From: Pauljensenia sp902373545
GTDB taxonomy: Bacteria; Actinomycetota; Actinomycetes; Actinomycetales; Actinomycetaceae
Reading direction: 5' to 3'
DNA length: 64,000 nucleotides
NCBI RefSeq assembly: GCF_041432775.1
Contig: NZ_JAPWAG010000005.1
Span: forward strand, 62,001-126,000
A program made the translations under genes and the position numbers. Of this stretch, positions 9,101 to 17,452 are shown piece after piece. The notes under the pieces were generated by a model. The model made no database searches. It was given only the letters and a program-made list of their open reading frames with translations, and was not told where the DNA came from. The first letter of the stretch is position 1; each line of letters opens with the position of its first letter.

Positions 9101-9318
9101 CCCGCATCGCGCTGCTTGGGGATAAGAAACCGAAAACTTTCGATCAGAAGCCCCTGGAGGGGGAGGAGCTGCACAAGTGGTACGAGGAGGTCCGCAAGGT
9201 AGCCGACGCCGCGCGCGGCCCCTACTTCCAGGCGACGCCCTCGGAGGAAGCGTGCCGGTACTGTTCCTTCGATCGGCTGTGTCCGGCGCGTGAGCGCGGC
9301 CGCAAGGTGGTGGAGTGA
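6133..9318 (+). CDS. adnA: AdnA-like subunit of the AdnAB helicase-nuclease
   Basis: The 1061-residue product is a UvrD/Rep-superfamily helicase with a C-terminal PD-(D/E)XK nuclease. It is the first of a tandem pair that matches mycobacterial AdnAB, the motor-nuclease that resects double-strand breaks. The ATPase motifs are degenerate: Walker A reads GAPGSGRST (residues 41-49, Arg where Lys is expected) and motif II reads VDDLQD. The nuclease carries RMDRMEH and VTDLKTGK. A Cys before the nuclease (ALACPLYWF) plus C-terminal CRYCSFDRLC resembles the iron-sulphur ligands of AddB/Cas4 nucleases. No obvious ribosome site precedes the ATG at 6133, so the start is the weakest point. It ends 19 nt before adnB. 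Confidence 0.88.
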   Translation: MSEIKVRLRRRPDGWWRLPQLNEAQRGVVDAARGADVIARGAPGSGRSTCALAVFEQAVRAGGSALILAPDRTRADVLTPRAQALGPDVVRPVRTPASFAYQVVATWRTQRLEPLEGVELVTGAAQDQLLAELLRSVEAPWPEDIGEQMRAMPAFRAELRNLVARVGEAGMDAEKLTQAGARFGHPEWEGAGAIVAALEEGPQRSPEYPLTLRVDLSRIQSVAADLIRAWESDAPERGVQAPCPVPDVVIVDDLQDCTPSTLTLLRACRDAGARIVAFSDSDVAVAGYRGGEPHLDRRLASALGVEIAELGQVYETSKLVRDLARQACSRIAQSGSPARRDAQVADDAPVGGLATHLGATPSQMGALIARSLRAHHLHDGIDFTDQVVIVRSSSMVAETRRYLARGGVPLAGGGRAFDFASQSTTRLLLDLVTVPTGESDTDVALRRELAERLLPSALVGADALAVHRLLRRLNAARALAAEEAGDETAPIPLTVADLVDDPETWRATLEKGAEAPGRRGWNDRSLARALTKAAAMWEIAASGGERPQERLWALWEACGVGEDWRSRAIRSDEASAWFDDQLDAVVALMRVADVWEQRNPAGSAVQFASELLSGSVPIDTISRVGVRPGGVEVLTPAQAMGRRWQVVVLAGLQDGAWPNMRLRDRILRADLLADVGAGRTVVGEDGREELIDSTRAARRAVLDDEYRLFVAAVTRSSLFVHAGAVRSEDAAPSAFFDLVARLAGTPRENGVVPIDTVDAPLSLPGHIADLRARAASPDDPVDAELAATLLALMAREGIASAQPERWLGAGGTPTTDEEFQGEVRLSPSQFERALACPLYWFLSTIGADGPSNAAASLGTLVHALAEENPHGSAEELTEALEGRIEELGYNLDTWAGRHSQRRAHAIVDNLASYIVGVPGRVDVEQMVEAQVEGVTIRGRMDRMEHVDEGVRVTDLKTGKSGYSAKTVPDNPQLAAYQMALLASGQKVAGARIALLGDKKPKTFDQKPLEGEELHKWYEEVRKVADAARGPYFQATPSEEACRYCSFDRLCPARERGRKVVE

Positions 9319-9337
9319 CGTGGGAAAGGACAGCGCC

Positions 9338-12300
9338 ATGAACCTGAGCGCGACGCAGATCCAGGCAATCGTCGACGCGACGAAGACGCCGACGCTGGAG
9401 CAGGTGCGCGTGGTCGAGGCCCCACGCCGCCCCCTCTTGGTTGTCGCGGGTGCCGGGTCGGGTAAGACCGAAACCATGTCGATGAGGGTGCTCTGGCTGT
9501 TGGCCAACCACCCGGACCTGACCCCGGCCTCGATCCTGGGCCTGACTTTCACGCGCAAGGCGGCCGGGGAGCTAGGCGACCGCCTGCGCGAGCGTATCCG
9601 ACTGCTGTCACGAGAGATGCCGCAGATGCGCGAGCGTCTTGACGAAGACCCGGTGGCCCTGACATATAACTCCTTCGCGGAGCGCATCGTGTCCGAGCAC
9701 GGGATGAGGATCGGCATCGATCCCGATTTTTCCATGCTTTCCGAGGCCGGCGCCCTCGACCTGATGACGCAGATCGTCGAGGCGTGGCCCACCGACCTGG
9801 ACGAGGAGCTCCGGCCGATAGACGCGGTCCCGCAGGTCCTGCATCTTGCGGGCGAGCTGGCCGAGCACGGCTTCACGGTGGAGCGTGCGCGCGAGGCCTT
9901 GGAGGAGTTGGGTCGTGAGCTGTCCCAGGTGGGCGATACCAACCCGGAGGCACGCAACCTCCTGAGGGCCAACAGACGTCGTCTCGCATTCCTGGGCCCT
10001 ATTGCGACCTATCAGCAGCGTAAACGTGAGATGGGCGTTCTCGATTTTTCGGATCAGCTGGTCCTGGCCACGCGCATCGTGCGCGAGGCACCCTCCGTGC
10101 GTGCCGCGCTGCGCGAGGAGTTCCGTGCGGTCCTCCTCGATGAGTTCCAGGACACGTCTGTCATCCAGATGGAGCTCCTCTCCACGCTGTTTGGGGATCA
10201 CGCAGTCACTGCGGTGGGCGACCCGAATCAGGCGATTTACGGGTGGAGGGGGGCCTCGGCCTCGTCCCTGGAGACCTTCCTGGATCGTTTCCAGAGCGGA
10301 GCGCCCGAGGCCGGGCAGACCCTCACGCTGTCCACCGCGTGGCGTAACGACGTGTCGATTTTGGACGCGGCGAATCGCGTGGCAGCGCCGCTGCGTGAGG
10401 TGGCCTCCTATCAGCAGGGCAAGGACGCGCTCAAGGCACAGTCGCCGGTCCTGGTTCCCAGGAAGGGAGCGGGGCAGGGCACCGTAGAGATCGCCTACAC
10501 GCAGGTGTATGAGGATGCGTTGGCCGCAACGGTGGACTTCGTGAAGCGCGTCCGTTCGCAAGCGACCAAGGATGGCAAGCGGCGCACAGTCGCCGTTCTG
10601 AGTCGGCGCCGCAAGGATTTCCCCTTTATTGACGCCGCTCTGCGCGAGGCCGGCATCCCGACGGAGATCGTGGGCCTGGGCGGGCTGCTGGACCAGCCCG
10701 CCGTGCAGGACGTGCGCGCGGCGCTGGAGTTGGCCTACGACGTGGCGGCCTCCCCGTGGCTGGCGCGCCTCTTGGCGGGCATTGACCTGGGGGCCACCGA
10801 CCTGATCGCGCTGGGCGACAGGGCGCGCGCCTTGGCACGCGAGGAGGGGGTCAGCCCCCACCAGGCCGTTCTCCTGGACGCGGTGGACAACCCGCCCAAC
10901 CCCGGGTGGGCTGTGGAGGGCCGCCCCGCGATCAGCGAGGAGGCTGCGCGCCGCGTGCGGTTGTTAGGTGAGCGTTTGCGCGCGGTGCGTGAGGGCGTTG
11001 GGCGCTCGATCACCGAGCAGGTTGAGCGTGCAATCCTCATCATGGGCACCCTGGACGACGTCATCGCGGACCCCCTGTCGATGGGGGGCCGAGCCGCGCT
11101 GGACGAGTTCATTGCGGTGACCGCCGCCTACGAGAAGGAGACGCCGGGCGCGTCGTTGGGGTCTTTCCTCGCGTACCTGCGCGTGGCCGACGAACGCGAG
11201 AAGGGGCTGGAGGCTCCCCTGGGCGAGCCGGACCCGAAGGCCGTCCAGATCTTGACGGTCCACGGTTCGAAGGGCCTGGAGTGGGACGGCGTCGCCGTCT
11301 TCGGCTTGAGCGACGGGGTGTTCCCCTCCCACGGCAAGGGCAAGAAATCCGTGTCGTGGCAGGACGATCCGCCCTACGAGAAGGCGTGGCTGACGGAGGG
11401 TGGGGATCTGCCCCACCCGCTGCGAGGGGACTACGCGGACCTGCCGCCTTTCGACCTGAATGTTGAGGGCGAGAAGAAGCCGTCGGCCGCCTATGAGAAG
11501 TGGATGAAGAAGGAGTACGGGCTTGCCGTCGGCGTGTACGCGGAGCGCGAGGAGCGCCGACTCGCCTACGTTGCGATGACGCGTGCGCGCAGCGCGCAGT
11601 TGCTGGTGGGCTCGTGGCTGTACCCGGGCAGCAGTGCGACGAAGTTTCCGGCGCGCTACCTCATGGAGGCCAGCTCCCAGCTCTTCGAGCACACGCCGGC
11701 GCCTTCCGAAGGCACAGTCGAGGCCCTGGACGATCGCGGCGTGTGGGGCAGCGGCGCGTGGCGAGACCTGGGCGTCGGCTCTGTCGCAGGTGACGGGACG
11801 TGCCTGATAGCTCCCGTCCCGGGGGAGGAAGAGCGTACGGCGCTGAGCGCGCCGACGGCCTCGGAAACGTTCCCGCCGGAGCCGGGCCCGTCGCGTCAAC
11901 GGGTTGCGGCCGCGGCGGACGCTGTGCGCGCGCAGCTACGCGTGTTGGCCGAGGACCGCGACGTGTTCGAGGCCTTGGCGCAGATGGGTGATGACCCGTC
12001 GGTTCGGGACACGATTGCCCTGATCGAGGAGGACCGTCTGGGCCGGGAGGCGCCGGTCGTGGACCTGTGGGCCGAGCGCGTGCCCGCGACGTCAGTGTCG
12101 GCGATGCTCCAGGATGCGGATGAGTTTGCGCGCGATATGCGTCGGCCGATGCCAGTTAAACCCAGCTCGTTTTCCGCCCTGGGCACGGTGTTCCACGCGT
12201 GGGCGGAGCGCGAGCTGCACGTGGCGGGCGCGGATCCCGCGTCCGAGGCCGTGGACCCCTCTGCGGTCGTGCCCGGTGAGGATGGGGCGCTGGCGGGCGG

Positions 12301-12766
12301 TGACGACGGGGCAGACGAGGCCCTGCTGACGGTGAAGGAACGCGAGCTGCTCGAGAGGCTACGGGTGAACTTCCGCGCGTTCGTCGCGGGGGAGCTGGCC
12401 GGCTATCGGGCGGTGGCGATCGAAGAGGCGTTCTCCGTGGAGGTGGGCGGAGTGTCCGTCCAGGGTCGAATCGACGCGGTTTTTGAGCGTGTGAGCGGGG
12501 AGGGACCGCGCTTCCTGGTAGTCGACTGGAAGAGCGGTCAGCCGGTGACGGCCTCGACGAAGCCGGAGAAGCTGGCGTACTTCGCGACCCAGTTGCGCCT
12601 GTACCGACGTGCGTGGGCCGCTCGCATGGGCGTGGATGCGTCGGAGGTTGGCGCGATGGTCGCGTTCCTGGCGGGCCCGTCGCACTACACGCTCGAGGCC
12701 CTCGAGGAGATGCTGGGGAGTGCCGAGCAGTCGCTGGACGAGGCCGTGAAGGGGGCGCTGAGCTGA
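9338..12766 (+). CDS. adnB: AdnB-like subunit of the AdnAB helicase-nuclease
   Basis: This 1142-residue protein is the active motor of the pair. It has an intact Walker A GAGSGKT (residues 38-44), TFTRKAAGEL (Ia), LLDEFQDTS (II), VGDPNQAIYGWRGA (III), STAWRN (IV), LTVHGSKGLEWDG (V) and LAYVAMTRAR (VI). A C-terminal RecB-type nuclease follows, with GRIDAVFE and VVDWKSGQ. A GGAAAGGA ribosome site lies 7 nt before the ATG at 9338; an in-frame GTG at 9320 is a less likely start. It should work with AdnA in ATP-driven unwinding and end resection of broken DNA. Both subunits have nuclease motifs, as in mycobacterial AdnAB. Confidence 0.92.
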   Translation: MNLSATQIQAIVDATKTPTLEQVRVVEAPRRPLLVVAGAGSGKTETMSMRVLWLLANHPDLTPASILGLTFTRKAAGELGDRLRERIRLLSREMPQMRERLDEDPVALTYNSFAERIVSEHGMRIGIDPDFSMLSEAGALDLMTQIVEAWPTDLDEELRPIDAVPQVLHLAGELAEHGFTVERAREALEELGRELSQVGDTNPEARNLLRANRRRLAFLGPIATYQQRKREMGVLDFSDQLVLATRIVREAPSVRAALREEFRAVLLDEFQDTSVIQMELLSTLFGDHAVTAVGDPNQAIYGWRGASASSLETFLDRFQSGAPEAGQTLTLSTAWRNDVSILDAANRVAAPLREVASYQQGKDALKAQSPVLVPRKGAGQGTVEIAYTQVYEDALAATVDFVKRVRSQATKDGKRRTVAVLSRRRKDFPFIDAALREAGIPTEIVGLGGLLDQPAVQDVRAALELAYDVAASPWLARLLAGIDLGATDLIALGDRARALAREEGVSPHQAVLLDAVDNPPNPGWAVEGRPAISEEAARRVRLLGERLRAVREGVGRSITEQVERAILIMGTLDDVIADPLSMGGRAALDEFIAVTAAYEKETPGASLGSFLAYLRVADEREKGLEAPLGEPDPKAVQILTVHGSKGLEWDGVAVFGLSDGVFPSHGKGKKSVSWQDDPPYEKAWLTEGGDLPHPLRGDYADLPPFDLNVEGEKKPSAAYEKWMKKEYGLAVGVYAEREERRLAYVAMTRARSAQLLVGSWLYPGSSATKFPARYLMEASSQLFEHTPAPSEGTVEALDDRGVWGSGAWRDLGVGSVAGDGTCLIAPVPGEEERTALSAPTASETFPPEPGPSRQRVAAAADAVRAQLRVLAEDRDVFEALAQMGDDPSVRDTIALIEEDRLGREAPVVDLWAERVPATSVSAMLQDADEFARDMRRPMPVKPSSFSALGTVFHAWAERELHVAGADPASEAVDPSAVVPGEDGALAGGDDGADEALLTVKERELLERLRVNFRAFVAGELAGYRAVAIEEAFSVEVGGVSVQGRIDAVFERVSGEGPRFLVVDWKSGQPVTASTKPEKLAYFATQLRLYRRAWAARMGVDASEVGAMVAFLAGPSHYTLEALEEMLGSAEQSLDEAVKGALS

Positions 12767-12827
12767 CGGCGACGCAGCCGCCATGTCCGAGCGGAGGCAA
12801 CACCCCGATTGTCGTTGGGGCAACGCG

Positions 12828-13124
12828 CTACAGGGATGTACGCCGGTCCTTCTCGATCACGGATGCCCAGTGAGAGTCACCCGCCTGAGCGTCACTCGAT
12901 GTTTTCGAGATAGCACCGGACATCTGGTCGCACCACTTGTGCATGGTATCGCGGCGTCTCTTGGCGCCTGATTCGAGCTTGCTATAGCCGGAGTTGACGA
13001 CCAAGAACCCCCAGTTGATGGCGCCCGACGGGAGAGTGATCTCGTCGACGGTTCCACGCAGGGTGTCGTGCCTGTCTTTGAGCCGAGTCATCTCTGCGGG
13101 GTCGCAGGCGAAGGATGCTGTCAT
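12828..13124 (-). CDS. 98-residue ESX-like helical protein, copy 1
   Basis: This is the downstream partner of the lipoprotein at 13121-13606; the ATG overlaps the lipoprotein stop as ATGA. The product has exactly 98 residues and is a paralogue of the protein at 22360-22656. Shared features are FACD near the N terminus, WGF..V...Y in the middle, a WC..M element, and a WA.VI.(K)DR.TSL end. The helix-WG-helix layout resembles ESX/EspC-like (DUF2580-type) type VII secretion-associated proteins, and the C-terminal WxxxIxxD recalls the YxxxD/E export signal with Trp in place of Tyr. No secretion machinery lies nearby. Family membership is inferred by eye. Confidence 0.7.
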   Translation of the reverse strand: MTASFACDPAEMTRLKDRHDTLRGTVDEITLPSGAINWGFLVVNSGYSKLESGAKRRRDTMHKWCDQMSGAISKTSSDAQAGDSHWASVIEKDRRTSL

Positions 13125-13606
13125 GACTGGCGTTCCTCCTCGTCATCGGGGCGGAAGTAGAGGTTGTTGTCGGCGGCGTATTGGCGTGCGGTGTCCATGA
13201 GCTGGGGGTCTTGTTCGAAGCACACCACGGGATCCGGCCAGCGCTTGCCGTGGGCGGGAGGCTCCATACCGATGAGCGTGAAGGTCCCGACCTTCTCGAG
13301 GGTCGCGCTCTCTCCCAGCTTCAGTGTCGCATTCAGGTTGGGTGGCGCATTATCTCCGCCGACCCAATAGACAAGAATATCTGCTTCGGGGGTTCCATCA
13401 ACGACTTGAGCGTCGGTTGAAAAGACTCTGAGATAGGGGAAGGAATCGATGAGCGGGTAGAGAATTGCCGTTCGAAGAGTGTAGATCGTGCCTGTGCATT
13501 GTTCCATGTTCTGTCCTTGTTCTCTGCCGGCGCATGCGCCAACGATGCTCACGGCTAAGACAGCCGTGCTTATCAAGGCAGCTGCGTGTCGGATCAGCTG
13601 TTTCAT
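13121..13606 (-). CDS. Predicted lipoprotein, copy 1 of a three-member family
   Basis: The 161-residue product has an N-terminal hydrophobic signal (HAAALISTAVLAVSIVGAC) ending in a lipobox-like VGAC, so it is probably anchored outside the membrane. The mature part has a conserved core shared with 20792-21274 and 22653-23042: LGESATLEKVGTFTLI, then VVCFEQDPQL and DTARQYAADN. Two Cys (in EQCTGT and VVCF) are shared with copy 2 and could form a disulphide. GGAG precedes the ATG. It overlaps the small ESX-like gene by 4 nt, so the two are translationally coupled. The link of copy 3 to a protease toxin suggests an immunity or adaptor role, but this copy has no toxin beside it. Confidence 0.75.
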   Translation of the reverse strand: MKQLIRHAAALISTAVLAVSIVGACAGREQGQNMEQCTGTIYTLRTAILYPLIDSFPYLRVFSTDAQVVDGTPEADILVYWVGGDNAPPNLNATLKLGESATLEKVGTFTLIGMEPPAHGKRWPDPVVCFEQDPQLMDTARQYAADNNLYFRPDDEEERQS

Positions 13607-13964
13607 GAGGTGTCTCCAATCGCTGGGTATGGGGTGTACGAATAAACGTTCGAGGAGGGCGTGCGACTGCGGTCCCGTAGAGGGGGCGATCCGCTACCGG
13701 CAGGGGGCCAGCCGGTCGTGCTGGTGAGTCTGCCTTGATTCGCGGGCGTGATCCACTGTTAGCGGTCGTCTCGGCGATGTTGATCCCCTTCTTGACGTCT
13801 TTGAGTAAGTCCGCGCGCACAGGAGTGGCCGCGACGCAGCTGGGTGACTGCCTACGCGAACCCCTCATATGTTGGACGTTACATTGATGCTAATTGTCTC
13901 GGCTTCGTGTCGTGAGGTCGCTTCGTCTCGTGGGATGGTGCGACCTGCTTGGGAGTGTCAAGCG

Positions 13965-13987
13965 GGGGCGGGCTAGCGCCCCTTTTT
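13965..13987 (+). terminator. Orphan intrinsic terminator
   Basis: GGGGCG (13965-13970), a 6-nt loop and CGCCCC (13977-13982) are followed by TTTTT. It reads rightward but no rightward gene ends within 1.1 kb upstream. It could end an unannotated small RNA, stop read-through, or be left from a deleted gene. Confidence 0.5.
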
Positions 13988-14033
13988 ATGCGATTTTTTG
14001 CGTGACATCTACCGAGGATTTCCACGATTCCAA

Positions 14034-14050
14034 TTGTTAGCGCTATCATT
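14034..14050. promoter_or_regulatory. LacI-family operator upstream of the sugar ABC operon
   Basis: TTGTTAGCGCTATCATT contains the palindromic core TAGCGCTA and closely resembles the perfect palindrome at 15591-15608 in the same operon. Such centres with CG are typical of LacI/GalR-type sugar repressors. The regulator gene is not in the window. Confidence 0.65.
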
Positions 14051-14270
14051 CGTGCAATCTTGGTGTTTGACGTTCGTTAAGGTTATTAAATAAGCGTTGG
14101 TGTTAAACTGAAATTTCCCCTAGCCTTACCCCTGATGCGCTGGTAGCCTTGTCCTGTCAATTTCAATGATGAGTGATGGTACGTCAGAAACTGTCTGCCG
14201 TTGTGCGCTACAGAGAGGCAGCGCATGTCGGTTGTCAGCGCCTCGTGCCTCTAGTAGGAAGGAGCGCACG

Positions 14271-15521
14271 ATGCGCCCCACTAACTCCAAGTTCCTCGCA
14301 CTCGGTGCCACTGCCTCGGCCCTGGCGCTCCTCGCAGGCGCGTGCGCCTCGGGAGGCGGATCGACCAGCGGATCCGGTGGCGACCAGGTCCACCAGATGT
14401 ACACCTGGGTCTCGACGGAAAACGACCGCGCTCAGTGGCAGTCCTTCGTGGATGCTGCCAAGGAGGCGAATCCGGACTTCACGCTGACCTTCGATGGTCC
14501 CTCCTTCAATGACTACTGGACCAAGGTCAAGACGCGCATGGTCGCCGGTGATGCGCCCTGCATCCTGACCACGCAGGCGGCTCGCGCCCAGGAGCTGTCC
14601 GGGGTTCTCGAGCCTCTCGACTCTTACATGGAGTCGGCGGGCATTAAGGCCTCTGACTACAACGCTGCGATGATGCAGGGCATGACGGTCGATGGCAAGG
14701 TTCTGGCCCTGCCCTACGACGCCGAGCCCGACGTCCTGTACTACAACCGTGAGATGTTCGAGCAGGCTGGACTGAGCATGCCCACCACCTCCTACACGAC
14801 CGAGCAGTTCCTGTCGGACGCCAAGGCCCTGACTGGCGACGGCAAGTACGGCATCGCCGTCAAGCCGCTCCTCCTGGGCAACGCGGCCGGCGACTTCGGT
14901 ATCGCCTTCGGCGGTCAGGTCTCCGCGGACGGCAAGAACACCCTGACGGATCCCAAGTTCGTTGAGGGCGTCCAGTTCGCCTTCGACCTGGTCCACAAGG
15001 AGCAGGTCGCGGTCGCTCCCAACGCTGCCGACAACGATGGCCCCGCGCAGACCGCCTTCACCTCCGGCACGGCCGCGATGATCGTGGACGGTCCGTGGAT
15101 GTACGGTTCCTTCGAGAAGGAGCTGGGCGATAAGCTCGGTGTTGCGGTGCTGCCGACCCCGACGGGTCAGCCTCGCGCGGTCATCCAGGGCTCGGGCTTT
15201 GGCATCTCCAAGTCCTGCCCCGACAAGCAGGCTGCCTTCGATGTTCTCAAGCAGCTGGTGACCCCCGAGGTCATTGGTTCGGTCGCCGACAAGCAGGGCA
15301 CCGTTCCTTCGGTCGAGTCCGCGATGGACAAGTGGGCTGCGAACAAGCCTGAAGACAGCGCCGAGGCCGTCAATGTCCTCCTCGAGAACGGCACCCCGCT
15401 GGTGACGACCACGACGTGGAACCAGATCAACACGTCGTTCCAGCAGTACTCGCCTGAGGGCTTCCGCGGCACGAAGACCGCCCAGGAGATCCTCTCCGAC
15501 CTGCAGAACTCCGCCGGCTGA
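14271..15521 (+). CDS. Sugar ABC transporter substrate-binding lipoprotein
   Basis: This is a 416-residue family 1 extracellular solute-binding protein. It has an N-terminal signal (ATASALALLAGAC) with a lipobox-like LLAGAC followed by a Gly/Ser linker. The fold is recognisable from segments such as LPYDAEPDVLYYNREMFEQA and the C-terminal VLKQLVTPEVI. AGGAAGGAG stands 7 nt before the ATG at 14271. It is the first gene of an importer operon with two permeases and an alpha-L-fucosidase, so a fucosylated oligosaccharide is the likely cargo (inference from context). A strong stem-loop after the stop may set a higher level of this gene than of the permeases, as is usual for binding proteins. Confidence 0.9.
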   Translation: MRPTNSKFLALGATASALALLAGACASGGGSTSGSGGDQVHQMYTWVSTENDRAQWQSFVDAAKEANPDFTLTFDGPSFNDYWTKVKTRMVAGDAPCILTTQAARAQELSGVLEPLDSYMESAGIKASDYNAAMMQGMTVDGKVLALPYDAEPDVLYYNREMFEQAGLSMPTTSYTTEQFLSDAKALTGDGKYGIAVKPLLLGNAAGDFGIAFGGQVSADGKNTLTDPKFVEGVQFAFDLVHKEQVAVAPNAADNDGPAQTAFTSGTAAMIVDGPWMYGSFEKELGDKLGVAVLPTPTGQPRAVIQGSGFGISKSCPDKQAAFDVLKQLVTPEVIGSVADKQGTVPSVESAMDKWAANKPEDSAEAVNVLLENGTPLVTTTTWNQINTSFQQYSPEGFRGTKTAQEILSDLQNSAG

Positions 15522-15533
15522 GTCCGGTTCATC

Positions 15534-15580
15534 ATCGACGAGGCCGGGGTGGCCTGCTCGGGTTCCCCGGCCTCGTCGAT
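15534..15580 (+). terminator. Intra-operon hairpin after the binding-protein gene
   Basis: A perfect 16-bp stem (ATCGACGAGGCCGGGG at 15534-15549 with its complement at 15565-15580) follows the stop by 12 nt. There is no T-run, so it is more likely an attenuator or an mRNA-stabilising 3' hairpin than a full terminator. Confidence 0.65.
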
Positions 15581-15590
15581 TCAATCCATA

Positions 15591-15608
15591 GTCGTTAGCG
15601 CTAACGAC
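15591..15608. promoter_or_regulatory. Perfect 18-bp LacI-type operator before the permease genes
   Basis: GTCGTTAGCGCTAACGAC is its own reverse complement. It lies between the hairpin and the first permease gene and shares the TTAGCGCTA core with the site at 14034. Two operators in one operon allow DNA looping or a second regulated promoter. Confidence 0.8.
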
Positions 15609-15669
15609 GTTGTTTGGTGCTAACACAAGGATTCACTTTGTTTCCCGTGACGGAAAGGTGACACTGCTG

Positions 15670-16635
15670 ATGAGCGTTGACACTGTGAAACCCGGCCGCG
15701 AGGCGGATCCGGGTGAGGCCAAGGCCTCCAAGCGCGCACAGAAGGTGCGCGACGAGGGCAGGCGCGGCGACGGCGTGCGCGCCCTCATCTATCTGGCCCC
15801 CGGCATGACCGGGTTCCTGCTGTTCATTGTCCTTCCCCTGATCGCGTCCCTCGTGATCTCATTCTTCGACTGGTCCCTCTTCGGGGGAGGCCGCTTCATC
15901 GGAATCGAGAACTACAAGCGCATGCTCTCGGGCGCAGACCCCGCCTTCTGGACGGTCATGCGCAATACCGTCGTGTTCGCCGCGTCCTACACGGCGCTGA
16001 ACCTCGTGATTTCTATTGGCCTGAGCTACTGGCTCCAGCGCGTGCCCGAGTGGCTGAGCCGCATCCTGCGCGTCATTTTCTTCATCCCCGTCGTCACCCC
16101 GATGGTCGGGAACGCGCTCATCTGGAGGCTCCTGCTCTCCGATCACGGCGTGGTCAACTCCGCCCTCGGCGTCTTCGGGATCGAGCACATTCCCTTCCTC
16201 AACAACCCGACGCTGGCGATGTGTTCCCTGCTGATGATGAGCCTGTGGCAGGGCCTGGGTTACAACATCGTCGTCCTGACGGCTGGCTTGAATGGCCTGA
16301 ACACCTCGGTGCTCGAGGCCGCCACGATCGACGGCTGCAATGGCGTCCAGCGCTTCTTCAAGGTCGTCTTCCCGATGATTTCCCCGACCGTCTTCTTCTG
16401 CACGGTCATGACGGTCATCGGAGCCTTCAAGGTCTTCGCGCAGCCCTACTTCCTGACTCTCGGCGGCCCGGGTGAAGCGACCAACACGATCGTGCTGTCC
16501 CTGTACCGCAACGGTTTCTCTTTTGACAAGCTCGGCTACGCGTCCGCGATGGCGTGGGTGCTCTTCGTGATCGTTATGACGGTGACGGCCCTGCAGTTCG
16601 CTGGCCAGAAGAAGTGGGTGAATTACGATGCATAA
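15670..16635 (+). CDS. Sugar ABC transporter permease (MalF/UgpA type)
   Basis: The product has about 321 residues and six predicted membrane helices. The permease loop LEAATIDGCNGVQRFFKVVFPMI near residue 215 is the EAA motif that docks to the ATPase. Helices include LIYLAPGMTGFLLFIVLPLI and ILRVIFFIPVVTPMVGNAL. A hydrophilic N-terminal extension of about 45 residues precedes the first helix. The ATG at 15670 is preferred, although a GTG at 15658 inside GGAAAGGTG is possible. It overlaps the next permease by 8 nt. No ATPase gene is in the operon; a shared MsiK-type ATPase elsewhere is the usual solution in actinobacteria. Confidence 0.9.
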   Translation: MSVDTVKPGREADPGEAKASKRAQKVRDEGRRGDGVRALIYLAPGMTGFLLFIVLPLIASLVISFFDWSLFGGGRFIGIENYKRMLSGADPAFWTVMRNTVVFAASYTALNLVISIGLSYWLQRVPEWLSRILRVIFFIPVVTPMVGNALIWRLLLSDHGVVNSALGVFGIEHIPFLNNPTLAMCSLLMMSLWQGLGYNIVVLTAGLNGLNTSVLEAATIDGCNGVQRFFKVVFPMISPTVFFCTVMTVIGAFKVFAQPYFLTLGGPGEATNTIVLSLYRNGFSFDKLGYASAMAWVLFVIVMTVTALQFAGQKKWVNYDA

Positions 16636-17452
16636 CAAGAAGCGTCTTTCGACGATCGTTTCGGTCGTTCTGCTCAGTCTGATCGCTATCGGTTTCCTGT
16701 TCCCCTTCGTGTGGATGGTTGCGACTTCCCTGAAGCCCACGACCGAGGTCTTCACCTTGAGCCCGTCGGGCAGCCGAGTCGCCTGGGATAACTATCCCTC
16801 GGCTCTGAACTCGATTCCCTTCGGCCGGGTCGTCCTCAACTCGTTCATTGTGTCGCTGGCCGGCGCGGCCCTGGTGGTCGTCGTGTCGGTCCTGTCGGCC
16901 TACGCGTTCGCGCGTCTGCGCTTCAAGGGCCGCGAGCACCTCTTCATGCTGTTCCTGGGCACGCTCGTCCTGCCCCAGGAAGTCCTCGTGATCCCCCTGT
17001 ACATCGGCATGCAGCGCATGGGCCTCGTGAACTCCTACTTCGCCCTCATCGTGCCCTTCGCGTTCGGCGCGTTCGGCGCGTTCCTGATCCGTCAGTTCCT
17101 CATGTCCCTGCCCCTCGAGTTCGAGGAAGCAGCCCGCATCGACGGGTGTAGCGACTGGCAGATCCTGACGAAGATCCTGCTGCCCCTGCTCAAGGCGCCG
17201 ATCACGGTTGTTGGCGTGTTCGCGTTTATTGACTACTGGTCCGCGTTCCTGTGGCCCCTCATCGTGGTCAACGATTCGACGCTGGCGACGATCCCGCTGG
17301 GCCTGCAGATGTTCTCGGGTGAGCGCGGCACCGACTGGGGCCCGCTGATGGCGGCGGTGACGATGACGACGATCCCGTCGATCTTGCTGGTCGTGTTCCT
17401 GCAGAAGCAGCTGGAAAAGGGCGTCACCCTGGGCGCCTTCGGGGGACGGTGA
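16628..17452 (+). CDS. Sugar ABC transporter permease (MalG/UgpE type)
   Basis: This 274-residue inner-membrane permease is the heterodimer partner of the preceding one. It has six helices (first VSVVLLSLIAIGFLFPFVWM) and the EAA loop EFEEAARIDGCSDWQILTKI near residue 170. The start codon overlaps the end of the upstream permease, and its stop overlaps the fucosidase start, so the three genes are translationally coupled. The substrate is inferred from the fucosidase to be a fucose-containing glycan. Confidence 0.92.
   Translation: MHNKKRLSTIVSVVLLSLIAIGFLFPFVWMVATSLKPTTEVFTLSPSGSRVAWDNYPSALNSIPFGRVVLNSFIVSLAGAALVVVVSVLSAYAFARLRFKGREHLFMLFLGTLVLPQEVLVIPLYIGMQRMGLVNSYFALIVPFAFGAFGAFLIRQFLMSLPLEFEEAARIDGCSDWQILTKILLPLLKAPITVVGVFAFIDYWSAFLWPLIVVNDSTLATIPLGLQMFSGERGTDWGPLMAAVTMTTIPSILLVVFLQKQLEKGVTLGAFGGR

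Larger units (their letters stand above)
13607..14270. other. Gene-poor intergenic region before the sugar ABC operon
   Basis: No coding frame here is convincing. The left part holds the promoter region of the leftward lipoprotein gene. A rightward terminator-like hairpin lies at 13965-13987, and a LacI-type operator at 14034-14050. The 220 nt before the importer gene are A/T-rich, with TTGACG at 14067 as a possible -35 element. The importer mRNA therefore probably has a long leader, but I could not identify a riboswitch. Confidence 0.55.

Noticed and set aside
15610..15669. A longer start of the first sugar permease at 15610
   Set aside because: The added residues overlap the operator region, have no ribosome site and are unlike permease N termini.
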